From positions 4,352,001-4,416,000 of the forward strand of contig NZ_CP091913.1 of the NCBI RefSeq assembly GCF_022063185.1: a DNA stretch of 64,000 nt, given 5' to 3'. Both the position numbers and the translations under genes were made by a program. The notes below the pieces were generated by a model. It worked only from the letters and a program-made list of their open reading frames with translations, had not been told where the DNA came from and did not search any database. This stretch comes from Nostoc sp. UHCC 0870 (lineage in GTDB: Bacteria > Cyanobacteriota > Cyanobacteriia > Cyanobacteriales > Nostocaceae). Below, in pieces: positions 8,388 to 17,031 of the stretch (the first letter of the stretch is position 1; each line of letters begins with the position of its first letter).

Positions 8388-9425
8388 TTATTGCTGAGAT
8401 AAATCCATTAAATTGGCAAGTTTGTAAACAATTCGCGCCCCGACATTACCATCCCACTCAGCATCACCAACTTCACACACATCAAAACCAATAATTTTTC
8501 TCCCACTCTTCGCCAATTCTCGGAACAAACAAAAACTTTGTTCTAATTCCAAACCTCCAGGAACAGGAGTACCCGTATTTGGACAAAGTTTGGGATCTAA
8601 ACCGTCTACATCAAAGCTAATGTGAACATATTCTGGTAAATGGTTAATAATTTCTTGGCATAAATTTATCCAGGTTGTTCCCGAATATAGCCTCTGTTGA
8701 ATAGCTGGGTCATAATATGCCACAATTCGACTATTTGATTGGTCAATTATTTGCACTTCATCATGACAAATATCACGCAAACCTACCTGCACTAATTTGG
8801 AAATTTCCGGTATTTTCATTGCATTAAACATGATAGAAGCATGGGAAAATTCAAATCCTTCATAGGCATCACGTAAATCTGCGTGTGCATCAATGTGTAG
8901 AATGCCAAAGTTGGGATATTTAGCTGCTAAGGCTTGGAAATAACCTAATGGTGAACTATGATCACCACCAATCACAGCAACTTGTTTCCCCTTATTTATT
9001 GCTGCTTGACACTGTGTAAATAGCCATTGATTCACTTGTTCAGAAGCCTGATTAATTTCTGTTAAAACAGGTGTTAAATCAGGTGTGTCTGTTAATTCTT
9101 TACCTTGCGCTAATCGTTCAATAATTTGTGCAGCTAAGTCACGATAGTAATCATTTTTCTCTAGAATATCTTGGGGAATTTCTACTAGAAAAATTCCTTG
9201 TTTCCAGCCATCAGGGTTGTCGAAGTCAAATAAATCCATTTGAATGGAAGCATCAAGAATACGCTGTGGCCCGTTAGCTGTACCTGCACCATAGGAAACA
9301 GTAACTTCCCAAGGTACAGCAAAAACAATTAAGTTCGCAGAGTCATAATCACAAGGTAAACCCAAGAGATTACCGTTAATTTCGCCTACGCCGCTAGGAT
9401 TATAGTCTTGAAGTTGATTACTCAT
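8388..9425 (-). CDS. speB: Agmatinase/arginase-family ureohydrolase
   Basis: A 345-residue binuclear metal hydrolase of the ureohydrolase superfamily, cytoplasmic. All metal-binding motifs are visible: GGDHSS (about residue 153), HIDAHADLRDAY (about residue 175) and SFDVDGLDP (about residue 272), the last with the two aspartates that bridge the metals. The N-terminus is about 40 residues longer than in short bacterial agmatinases. Cyanobacterial agmatinases (putrescine plus urea from agmatine, in arginine catabolism) have about this size. However, one cyanobacterial relative is a nickel guanidine hydrolase, so the substrate is not proven by sequence. The ATG at 9425 is preferred. Upstream is a heptameric repeat rather than a clear promoter. 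Confidence 0.82.
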   Translation of the reverse strand: MSNQLQDYNPSGVGEINGNLLGLPCDYDSANLIVFAVPWEVTVSYGAGTANGPQRILDASIQMDLFDFDNPDGWKQGIFLVEIPQDILEKNDYYRDLAAQIIERLAQGKELTDTPDLTPVLTEINQASEQVNQWLFTQCQAAINKGKQVAVIGGDHSSPLGYFQALAAKYPNFGILHIDAHADLRDAYEGFEFSHASIMFNAMKIPEISKLVQVGLRDICHDEVQIIDQSNSRIVAYYDPAIQQRLYSGTTWINLCQEIINHLPEYVHISFDVDGLDPKLCPNTGTPVPGGLELEQSFCLFRELAKSGRKIIGFDVCEVGDAEWDGNVGARIVYKLANLMDLSQQ

Positions 9426-9429
9426 AATG

Positions 9430-9508
9430 TTAGGTGACAGGTGATAGGTTACAGGTTACAGTCTATCCCCTGTCCCGTGTCCCCTGTCCCCTGTCCCCTC
9501 TAGTAAGT
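9430..9508. repeat. Heptameric tandem repeats (CCCCTGT / GGTKACA type)
   Basis: Runs of 7-bp units (GGTGACA, GGTTACA, then CCCCTGT repeated) fill the gap between the divergent agmatinase and oxidase genes. The two halves are partly complementary, so the region could form a weak stem. Confidence 0.75.
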
Positions 9509-9620
9509 ATCATTCCTCACAAGTTCCTCACGTTTTCTGGTTATAACTACTTTGATGGTGAAGGCGAGAAATTAAAGATTTTAGCCTGATTCACCTGGTT
9601 GATGCTGGATGGAGAATAAT

Positions 9621-10283
9621 ATGATTCGTTTGCTTGTTGGTATCTTAGTTTTTGTCATTAATACAATTTATCGCGATCGCCCTTATCCTCGCTTTTATGT
9701 TTTAGAAACCGTAGCACGAGTACCTTATTTTTCTTACCTGTCGGTGCTACACCTCTACGAAACTCTAGGTTTATGGCGTAAGGCTGACTGGCTCAAGGTT
9801 CACTTCGCTGAGTCTTGGAATGAATTGCATCACCTGCTGATTATGGAACATTTGGGGGGTGCTGGTTTTTGGGGCGATCGCTTTTTAGCTAAAACAACTG
9901 CTTTAATTTATTACTGGATTATTACAGCGTTGTATCTTGTCTCTCCCGGTGCTGCATACAATTTCATGGAATTGGTGGAAAAGCACGCCTACAATAGCTA
10001 TGACAAGTTTCTCACGTCTCAAGAGACTGAATTAAAAGCTCTACCCGCTCCAGAGATAGCTAGACTCTACTATCGTGATGGCGACTTATATATGTTTGAT
10101 GAATTTCAAACAGCGCAGACTCCCGCCGAACGTCGTCCACAAATTGATAATCTCTATGATGTGTTTGTAGCCATCCGAGATGATGAGATGGAACACGTCA
10201 AGACAATGATTGCTTGTCAATTACCTAATGCTGCACTCTCTTCCATCAGTCCTCATAGTCTCAAACCTCAGACAGTAGAATAA
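9621..10283 (+). CDS. Plastoquinol terminal oxidase (PTOX/alternative oxidase family)
   Basis: A 220-residue di-iron oxidase that passes electrons from plastoquinol to oxygen, relieving over-reduction of the photosynthetic chain at the thylakoid membrane. The four-helix ligand motifs are intact: NELHHLLIMEHLGG (about residue 70), ELVEKHAYNSYDKF (about residue 120) and RDDEMEHVKTM (about residue 193). Hydrophobic stretches near residues 5-15 and 97-115 would sit in the membrane interface. An upstream in-frame ATG at 9609 exists, but GGAG at 9611-9614 is well placed for the ATG at 9621, so I use that. The gene stands alone and is followed by a strong hairpin at 10331-10368. Confidence 0.9.
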   Translation: MIRLLVGILVFVINTIYRDRPYPRFYVLETVARVPYFSYLSVLHLYETLGLWRKADWLKVHFAESWNELHHLLIMEHLGGAGFWGDRFLAKTTALIYYWIITALYLVSPGAAYNFMELVEKHAYNSYDKFLTSQETELKALPAPEIARLYYRDGDLYMFDEFQTAQTPAERRPQIDNLYDVFVAIRDDEMEHVKTMIACQLPNAALSSISPHSLKPQTVE

Positions 10284-10330
10284 TGGTGAGGCGAACTGTT
10301 CCGTAATTTGTCCCTAAAATAAAATACAGC

Positions 10331-10368
10331 CAAAACACAGAGACATGAAAATTTGTTTCTGTGTTTTG
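10331..10368 (+). terminator. Hairpin downstream of the terminal oxidase gene
   Basis: CAAAACACAGA (10331-10341) pairs perfectly with TCTGTGTTTTG (10358-10368), an 11-bp stem with a 16-nt loop, 48 bp after the stop codon. It lacks a clean T-run, so it may end transcription or protect the 3' end. Confidence 0.55.
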
Positions 10369-10623
10369 TCATTTTTGGTCAGGAGCAATTTTCTTGCCCC
10401 TTATACCCGAAAATAAGAGTATGTGAAGCGATCGCTGATAATTTTCTCTAAATTTTTCTCTTTTACATCAAAAGTTTTCGATATCACATTTATTTTCAGT
10501 ATTATTGACGTTGTTAGTTATGTCATCATTTGATTCAAAGTCAATAAAGCACGGCTATTGCCGATAAACGTCCATCAGGCACTAATTAAGACTAAATGCG
10601 TCAACTATACTAAATATGCTAAG

Positions 10624-10731
10624 TATAGCATTTCCTAATCACATGAGGTATGCAATAGCCCCCTCCTCGCTTGCGGGGAGGGGGTTGGGGGTGGGGTTCT
10701 TGTACCCCTCACTAAAGCGAGAACCGCTATA
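10624..10731. repeat. MITE-like element with TATAGC ends and GC-rich core hairpin
   Basis: TATAGCatTTCC at the left (from 10624) mirrors GGttGCTATA-type sequence at the right (ends 10731). The core holds a stem, CCCCCTCC...GGAGGGGG (10659-10684). The remaining bases of the 544-bp gap (10284-10827) hold no recognisable gene. Compositionally similar short elements are common in Nostoc genomes (from memory). Confidence 0.6.
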
Positions 10732-10827
10732 TGCTTCAGTTGATCTGATGCAGAAGTTCGATGCGCCGTACTGAAAAATAACTACCAATCACCAATCCTT
10801 TAGTAAGCATCAAAGTATTTAAACTGT

Positions 10828-12099
10828 ATGGCTAATAAACTCCTTCACCACACCCTAAGATGGTGCGTCTGGGTAGCTGACGCATCATTGCAACTAATCA
10901 AATCTATTTCCTTTAGCCAAGGTTGGCGGCGCAACGGACTGCTGAGGATGGTTTTCCCCATCCTTGTTTTAATCTCATTTGTCACGGTATTATTGGCGAG
11001 TAATTTCACCCCCGTTATTGCCCAAGTTCCACGGCAAGAAATTCGTGGGGTATGGATGACCAACAATGACTTTAACGTCCTTAAGGATCGCCGCAAAGTC
11101 CAAGAGTCTATGAATCGACTACGGGAGTTGAACTTTAATACTGTTTATCCTGTGGTGTGGAATTCTGGCTATGTGATGTATCCCAGTGCTGTCGCCCAAC
11201 GAGCCGATATTCAACCCTTTGTGTTTCGAGGCTCAGATGGACACGATATCTTAGCAGACGTAATTAACCAAGCCCATCGTCGGGGTTTGTTAGCAACTGC
11301 TTGGTTTGAGTTTGGATTCATGGCCCCCCCTACATCAGAACTCGCCTTGAACCATCCAGAGTGGCTAACAAAAAAACGCGATGGTGGCGAAACTTCCATG
11401 AGTGCAGCTGGAGAAGTTGTCTGGCTCAATCCCTTTCACCCCGAAGTGCAGAAGTTTATTAGTGATCTCGTCTTAGAAGTCGTCACAAACTACGATGTTG
11501 ATGGCATTCAGTTTGACGATCACATGAGTTTGCCCCATGAATTTGGCTATGATCGATATACAGTTTCTCTCTACACCCAAGAAACTAAAAACCCTCCCCC
11601 AGCCAATCCCCAAGACCAAGCATGGGTCAAGTGGCGAGCTGATAAAATCACGGCATTCATGACTCAGCTACACCAAGGTGTCAAAGCCAGAAAACCCAAT
11701 GCTATTTTTTCTGTCGCTCCCAATTACTATGATTTTGCTTACAAGTTTCAACTGCAAGATTGGCTAACTTGGTTACGACAAAATCTTGTGGATGAGTTAA
11801 TTGTGCAAATTTACCGTCCCAACCTGCAAAATTTTATCGCCAATGTTTCCCGTCCTGAAATTCAAGAAGCACAACAAACAATTCCCACTGCGATCGGGAT
11901 TATGACAGGTTTACGCAATAACCCTGTTTCCATACAACAAATTAAGTCTCAGGTACGAGTTACCCAACAACGGGGATTAGGAGTAGCCTTCTTCTACTAC
12001 GGTAGTATGTGGAACTATTCCTCAGAATCCTCTAATGAACGCCAGACTGGATTCCAAGCTTTATTCCCCTATCCTGCTCTGCGTGCTAGGGTAGATTGA
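10828..12099 (+). CDS. Exported glycoside hydrolase-like protein (GHL10 family)
   Basis: A 423-residue protein. A basic N-terminus and hydrophobic segment at about residues 37-62 (MVFPILVLISFVTVLLASNF, then PVIAQ) suggest a long signal peptide or anchor. The catalytic-type TIM barrel starts at EIRGVWMTNNDFNVL (about residue 72) and includes LNFNTVYPVVWNSGY, GLLATAWFEFGF, VVWLNPFHPEVQKF and YDVDGIQFDDHMSLP. The last carries the acidic pair expected at the active site of GHL10 (formerly DUF187) proteins. These are thought to act on cell-wall or extracellular polysaccharide; the substrate is unknown. The ATG at 10828 is used. A hairpin follows at 12117-12147. Confidence 0.85.
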   Translation: MANKLLHHTLRWCVWVADASLQLIKSISFSQGWRRNGLLRMVFPILVLISFVTVLLASNFTPVIAQVPRQEIRGVWMTNNDFNVLKDRRKVQESMNRLRELNFNTVYPVVWNSGYVMYPSAVAQRADIQPFVFRGSDGHDILADVINQAHRRGLLATAWFEFGFMAPPTSELALNHPEWLTKKRDGGETSMSAAGEVVWLNPFHPEVQKFISDLVLEVVTNYDVDGIQFDDHMSLPHEFGYDRYTVSLYTQETKNPPPANPQDQAWVKWRADKITAFMTQLHQGVKARKPNAIFSVAPNYYDFAYKFQLQDWLTWLRQNLVDELIVQIYRPNLQNFIANVSRPEIQEAQQTIPTAIGIMTGLRNNPVSIQQIKSQVRVTQQRGLGVAFFYYGSMWNYSSESSNERQTGFQALFPYPALRARVD

Positions 12100-12116
12100 A
12101 CTTAAGCTAGAAGTAT

Positions 12117-12147
12117 GGGGTTAAGGAAGAAGTTTTCCTTAATCCCC
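12117..12147 (+). terminator. Hairpin downstream of the GHL10 gene
   Basis: GGGGTTAAGGAA (12117-12128) pairs with TTCCTTAATCCCC (12135-12147), with a single bulged T and a 6-nt loop. It is 18 bp after the stop codon and no strong T-run follows. A run of ACTCATT heptamers at about 12190-12230 separates it from the next, convergent gene. Confidence 0.5.
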
Positions 12148-12227
12148 AATCTCCAGAATCCCCAGGAGTGATTTAATTTTGCCTTTATTCACTACTCAAA
12201 ACTCATTACTCATTACTCATTACTCAT

Positions 12228-12929
12228 TTAATATCCCCTAGCCCCTAATCTCTGTTCTAATACTGCACAAGCTTGTTCCAATGATTCCAATACCTGATAA
12301 GCCAAACATCTGATTTCTGGGGATGGTTGTTCTATGTCGGGAATCATAATTGGGTACATCCCAGCACTGAAAGCTGATTCTATGCCTACACATGAGTCTT
12401 CAAACACCACACACTGTACAGGTGCAACATTAATTCGGCGACTGGCTTCTAAAAATATATCTGGTGCGGGTTTACCTTGAGCAACATCTTCGCTGGTGAC
12501 AATAGTTGTAAAGTATTGCAGAATACCTGCATTGGTTAAACGGCGAATGCTTCTATTCCTGGATGTGCCTGTTGCTAAAGCGATGACTATACCTAAATTA
12601 CTTAACTGACGTAATAAATCTAATACCCCAGCTTTTAATGGTAAACCTTCTTGTAGCTCACGGCGATCGCCTATTTCAATCCGTTGTGCTGTCACCGAAT
12701 CAAAGGGAAAGCTACTTCCATATCTTTGTTTGAGAATTTTTTCTCGCCAAGATAAATCACGTCCGACAAACTCATAATAAAAATCATCCCTCATCAGATA
12801 GCCATGACTAGCTAAAGCCTGTTTCCACGCCCAGCGAGCAATGCTTTCTGTATCAAACAACAACCCATCCATGTCAAAAATTGCAGCTCGGATATCTGGT
12901 AGCACACTCAATCCTCTGTTTACCAACAC
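12228..12929 (-). CDS. HAD-superfamily phosphatase/phosphoglucomutase-like
   Basis: A 233-residue subfamily IA HAD hydrolase, cytoplasmic. All four HAD motifs are seen: FDMDGLLFDTES (motif I, nucleophile Asp, about residue 18), ATGTSRNRS (motif II Thr, about residue 118), GKPAPDIF (motif III Lys, about residue 151) and VFEDSCVGIESAFSAGM (motif IV, about residue 173). The cap begins after motif I with SWREKILKQRYG. It resembles beta-phosphoglucomutase or sugar-phosphate phosphatases, but the substrate cannot be read from sequence. The frame opens with a GTG at 12929; several GTG/TTG codons follow before the first HAD strand and no ribosome site decides, so the start may be up to 12 codons later. 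Confidence 0.8.
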   Translation of the reverse strand: MLVNRGLSVLPDIRAAIFDMDGLLFDTESIARWAWKQALASHGYLMRDDFYYEFVGRDLSWREKILKQRYGSSFPFDSVTAQRIEIGDRRELQEGLPLKAGVLDLLRQLSNLGIVIALATGTSRNRSIRRLTNAGILQYFTTIVTSEDVAQGKPAPDIFLEASRRINVAPVQCVVFEDSCVGIESAFSAGMYPIMIPDIEQPSPEIRCLAYQVLESLEQACAVLEQRLGARGY

Positions 12930-13018
12930 CTAATTATGTAATTATGCCGTTGATGGGCAAGAATAACTGTTGCAATCTATTAATCAGGAAATTTTAACTT
13001 AATTATGCACAACCATTT

Positions 13019-15652
13019 CTAAAGCCAATTACCTACCAATACAAATGCTGACCAATAAAAAGGATGTTGAAAATCAGCATTTTGCAAAAAACTGATTTGA
13101 GTTTGTCGTAATGCTTCTGCTTTGCTAATACCCGGTTGTCTAAGGTGGTTATAAAATTCCACCATAAATTTAGCTGTGGATTCGTCTTTTACTGACCAGA
13201 GAGTAGCTAGAGTGCTGCGCGCACCAGAACGTACTGCTACTCCAGCCAATCCTAATATAGCTCGATTGTCTCCTTTTGCTGTTTGACAAGCACTGAGAAC
13301 CATCAATTCTAAAGGTGTAGATTGTGATTCGTTTCTGGCTTGCAGGAATTCACCCAATTGTTTAACGTTAATCTTTTCATTCCAACTGAGTATAAAAGTC
13401 TCATCAGACTGGCTACTAAACTGACCATGAGTAGCTAAATGTAACACCGAAAATGGTGTTGAGTCTATAGCTTGTTTGAGGTTGGTGTCGGTAAAATTTT
13501 CATTTAAAAGTAGTTTTGAAGAAACTTCTGAGGAAATTCCTGTTACTTCCGATTTTACGGCTGGTAAAGCTTTAAACCCTTGGCGTGATTCACTCAGTGC
13601 AGCTGTGATCAATTTGATATTGTCACGTTTTAGCGATCGCGCTGGCATTAACTGCATCCCTGGAGATAGTGCTAAACTGTATTTCTCTACTAAATACTGT
13701 TTGCCATCATGTAAAGCTGCCATTGGGATATTGCGTAGAGAACCATCTAGCACAAAAGCCAGAGTTTTTACTCTACTGTTGCTTAACTCAGATTCTAGAG
13801 GGCGTATTAACCAATCATAAACTTTTTGAGAAATAGATAATCTTTCATCATTAGAGAAAATTGGATTGAGAGATTGGCGCGTCTGTTTGATGATATTTTC
13901 TATTTCCCCTGAAGATAGAAGAGTTTTATAGCTAGATAAAGGTCTGCCAGGAATAGATAAAATTACTTCTAAGCGATCGCCTAAAATAATTGGATAGATT
14001 ACTGCTGCTTGGTTGTCAATTTGATCAATTTGCTCTGGTTTGGCGTTTACACAAGCTTCGCGAAAGAAATTATCTAATTCTGCTAGTTGTAACGCTTCAA
14101 TTGTGTCTCGTGCTAGTTTTAAGTTTTGTTGACTGGGTTGAGGAGATTCCAGTAATATATCCACCAGTTCCCGATAAATCGGTTCGACACTCTCCTGAAA
14201 AGAAAACTGGACATCACGATTAATTGCTACTAAGTCACTACGTAGGGACTTGAGGGTTTTCACAGCACTATCATAAGCTGCGATCGCACCCTGATTATCA
14301 CCTTGTTTTTTCAAAATCCGCCCAACTTGCCAAGCCGCTTGATAACTAATATCAGCAGCGTTAATCTCTTGAGTAATTTGTAATGCTTTTTGGCTCAAGT
14401 TTAAAGCATCAGCTAACTGCTGCTTCTCAAAGTACAATTTGCCTAACTCATTTAAAGCATAAGCTTGAGAGCGCAAATCACCTAGCATTTGCGCCTGTCG
14501 TACTGCACGGGCTAAAATTTGGGCTGATTCTTGATATGATATCGGTTCATTTCCAGCCAGCTTTGACAATTTAGTAAAATTGCGGACAAAATTAATTGTT
14601 GCATAAATAGACATCCGACTAGCAGGCAGTTTCTCTAATTGCAACTTAATCTCTGATAATAAAGCCTCAGTCTGTTTAGTTTGTCTAGTTTCTAAATAAA
14701 GACTGAGTTGATTTAACTGTGCATCTACTCGTAATTGAGGATTTTTGGTCTGAGCGATAACTTGTTGATAATAATCTAAAGCTATCTCAGTTTGTTGTAA
14801 ATCTCTAGCCGTATTTCCCAAGTTAAACAGAATATTACTGATGTCTGTAGCGGAATTTAAACCTTGACTAATCTTTAAACTCTGCTGTAAAATCTCTTGA
14901 GATTCTTGTAAATCTCCTACTAGTTGAAAAGCAATTCCTAAACTTTGTAATGCTTTTGCCTTAATGATAGAGTCTGGCTGATTTTGAAACTTTTGATGGA
15001 CATTAACTAACAACTGCTTCCCTCTACGATACAATCCTAAAGCTCGCATTGCTTGGGCTTGGTTAATTTGGCTACCTACCTTTCCCAATTCATCACCAGC
15101 TACTACATATGCGCTTTCCGCATCTTGCCAAGCTTTTAAAGCTGCTTGTGCTTTTCCTGTTGAAAGTTTTAGGTTTCCTAGGGTATTCAGAGCTACTGCT
15201 AAGATAGCAGCGTTTCCTTGTTTCTGGGCGTTGGGATGTTTTAATATCTCTAAACTATTAGTAATAGTAACTTCTGCCTTTTGCCAATCTCCTAAATTCT
15301 GATAAGCTAAGGATAGGTAACTTAAACTCCAAGCTTCATTGACCATATCACCTTGGTTTTTAAAGCCAACAGATGCGGCTTCCCAAAATTTTACAGCTTC
15401 AGTAAAGCGTCCAGCTTCAAACAGATTTCTACCCTGATTAAGTTGATATTTGGGACTTGAAGTGTCAGTAATGGAGTATTGCCGTAAACTTGAGTCTGTT
15501 ACCAGATTTAATTTTGATATTTGTCTTAGTTCCTGGTTAGTCTGTGCAGATACTGCAACACCCGTTGTTGTTAAAAATAAAGTTAGCCCTCCCAGAGAGA
15601 GCGCATATTTAGTAAGATTTAGCTTATACTGATTTTTGTACATAAATTTCAT
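13019..15652 (-). CDS. Exported TPR-CHAT protein (caspase-like protease domain)
   Basis: An 877-residue protein with a signal-like N-terminus (hydrophobic residues 16-36, ending VAVSAQ). About ten TPR-like units run from residue 62 to 480 (for example WSLSYLSLAYQNLGDWQKAE, ALNTLGNLKLSTGKAQAAL, ALNELGKLYFEKQQLADAL). The C-terminal 290 residues are a CHAT domain. The catalytic histidine is in LHLATHGQF (about residue 740) and the cysteine in LVLSACQTAKGD (about residue 787), both intact, with the usual end PFYWSAFVLVGNWL. CHAT domains are caspase/separase-clan proteases. The TPRs probably receive a partner that activates or delivers substrate. It is the last gene of a run with two histidine kinases and DUF928 (gap to the kinase only 5 bp), so it may be a downstream output of that signalling system (inference). 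Confidence 0.88.
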   Translation of the reverse strand: MKFMYKNQYKLNLTKYALSLGGLTLFLTTTGVAVSAQTNQELRQISKLNLVTDSSLRQYSITDTSSPKYQLNQGRNLFEAGRFTEAVKFWEAASVGFKNQGDMVNEAWSLSYLSLAYQNLGDWQKAEVTITNSLEILKHPNAQKQGNAAILAVALNTLGNLKLSTGKAQAALKAWQDAESAYVVAGDELGKVGSQINQAQAMRALGLYRRGKQLLVNVHQKFQNQPDSIIKAKALQSLGIAFQLVGDLQESQEILQQSLKISQGLNSATDISNILFNLGNTARDLQQTEIALDYYQQVIAQTKNPQLRVDAQLNQLSLYLETRQTKQTEALLSEIKLQLEKLPASRMSIYATINFVRNFTKLSKLAGNEPISYQESAQILARAVRQAQMLGDLRSQAYALNELGKLYFEKQQLADALNLSQKALQITQEINAADISYQAAWQVGRILKKQGDNQGAIAAYDSAVKTLKSLRSDLVAINRDVQFSFQESVEPIYRELVDILLESPQPSQQNLKLARDTIEALQLAELDNFFREACVNAKPEQIDQIDNQAAVIYPIILGDRLEVILSIPGRPLSSYKTLLSSGEIENIIKQTRQSLNPIFSNDERLSISQKVYDWLIRPLESELSNSRVKTLAFVLDGSLRNIPMAALHDGKQYLVEKYSLALSPGMQLMPARSLKRDNIKLITAALSESRQGFKALPAVKSEVTGISSEVSSKLLLNENFTDTNLKQAIDSTPFSVLHLATHGQFSSQSDETFILSWNEKINVKQLGEFLQARNESQSTPLELMVLSACQTAKGDNRAILGLAGVAVRSGARSTLATLWSVKDESTAKFMVEFYNHLRQPGISKAEALRQTQISFLQNADFQHPFYWSAFVLVGNWL

Positions 15653-15657
15653 ATCTA

Positions 15658-17031
15658 CTAATAATCTTGCTTAGTTAGAGAACTTGTTAGTAATTCGCTG
15701 CTAACAGTCATATCAGAATTGGTGGGAATTTCAATAAAAAATTCTGTTCCTTCACCTAACACAGAACAACATCTTAATCTACCATTGTGTTTCTCTTCAA
15801 TAATTTGGCGGCTAATAGATAAACCTAAGCCAGTACCTTTACCTCTTGGTTTCGTAGTAAAAAATTGTTCAAATATCTGGTTTTGAATTTCTACTGACAT
15901 ACCTAAACCATTATCTTTGAATGTAACTATTAGTAATTCTTCTTCTTGCTTCCATGTAGTTTTGATGGTAATTTTATTCATCTTATTATTTCTAACATCT
16001 GTTTGACATGATTCATCAATGGCATCAATAGCATTAGCAATCATATTCATAAAAACTTGATTGATTTGCTCAGGGTAACATTCAATTAGTGGTAGATTTC
16101 CATAGTCTTTAATTACTTCTATATCTGCACGTAATTTATTACCTTTCAAGCGATGTGACAAAATTATTAAAGTGCTGTTGATACCTTCATGAATATCAAA
16201 AAATGCTTTCTTAGATATATCTGAACGGGAAAAATTACGTAAACTCTTGCTAATATTATTAATTCTCTGTAATCCCGTATCGATTGAAGACATAATTTTT
16301 GGTATATCTATCAATATTTCATCTAATTCTATTAGTGTGGCATTTTTAGTAATATTTACAACTGGATGAGGATAATGTTGATGATAAAGCTGTAAATGCT
16401 GAATTAAGGCATTTATATAATTATAAAGAAATCCTAAATTACCCATAGCGAAGCTAAGAGGATTATTAATTTCGTGAGCAACTCCAGCAACTAACTCTCC
16501 CAGGGTCGATAATTTTTCACTTTGCACTAACTGTAATTGAGATTGCTGGAGTTGTTCTAAAGTTAGAGAAAGCTTGCTTGTACGTTCTTCTACTAATTTA
16601 TCAAGTTCTTGGTTTTTTATTTCAAGTTCTTTAGTCAAAACACGCAATTTTAAATGCACTTGAATTCTTGCTAAAACCTCATCTAAATTAAAAGGCTTAG
16701 TTATATAGTCTACCCCGCCTGTGACAAGACCTAATACCTTATCAAATTGATCTGTAAGAGCAGTTAGAAAAATAACTGGTATATCTTGAGTACAGGGCTT
16801 TTTTTTCAGTTCTGCACAGGTTTGAAACCCATCTATTCCTGGCATCATCACATCTAACAAAATTATATCTGGTTGGGCATATTCAGCTTGCTCAATAGCA
16901 CTTTCGCCATCAGTTGCTATTAAAATTTCCCATCCTAAAGAAGAAATAGCATCGGATAAGACTTTTAAATTTGTGGGATTATCATCAACAATCAATATGA
17001 TTGCTTTTTCAAAATTATTAAAAATGTTCAT
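15658..17031 (-). CDS. Receiver-histidine kinase hybrid protein
   Basis: A 457-residue soluble signalling protein. The receiver domain (residues 12-128) has the acidic pocket VDD at 15-17, phospho-acceptor Asp near 56 (IILLDVMMPGIDG), Thr in FLTALTD and Lys in YITKPFN. A coiled coil (ELEIKNQELDKLVEERTSKL) links it to the HisKA domain, whose phospho-histidine is in GVAHEINNPLSF (about residue 187). The HATPase has N-box MIANAIDAIDE and G-boxes DNGLGM and GKGTGLGLS. There is no membrane segment, so its input is most likely phosphotransfer from the neighbouring CHASE2 kinase. The ATG at 17031 overlaps the stop of that gene by 4 bp (ATGA). Five bases separate it from the CHAT gene. Confidence 0.92.
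   Translation of the reverse strand: MNIFNNFEKAIILIVDDNPTNLKVLSDAISSLGWEILIATDGESAIEQAEYAQPDIILLDVMMPGIDGFQTCAELKKKPCTQDIPVIFLTALTDQFDKVLGLVTGGVDYITKPFNLDEVLARIQVHLKLRVLTKELEIKNQELDKLVEERTSKLSLTLEQLQQSQLQLVQSEKLSTLGELVAGVAHEINNPLSFAMGNLGFLYNYINALIQHLQLYHQHYPHPVVNITKNATLIELDEILIDIPKIMSSIDTGLQRINNISKSLRNFSRSDISKKAFFDIHEGINSTLIILSHRLKGNKLRADIEVIKDYGNLPLIECYPEQINQVFMNMIANAIDAIDESCQTDVRNNKMNKITIKTTWKQEEELLIVTFKDNGLGMSVEIQNQIFEQFFTTKPRGKGTGLGLSISRQIIEEKHNGRLRCCSVLGEGTEFFIEIPTNSDMTVSSELLTSSLTKQDY

Noticed and set aside
8270..8494. 74-codon frame
   Set aside because: It starts in the MITE and runs antisense into the agmatinase gene.
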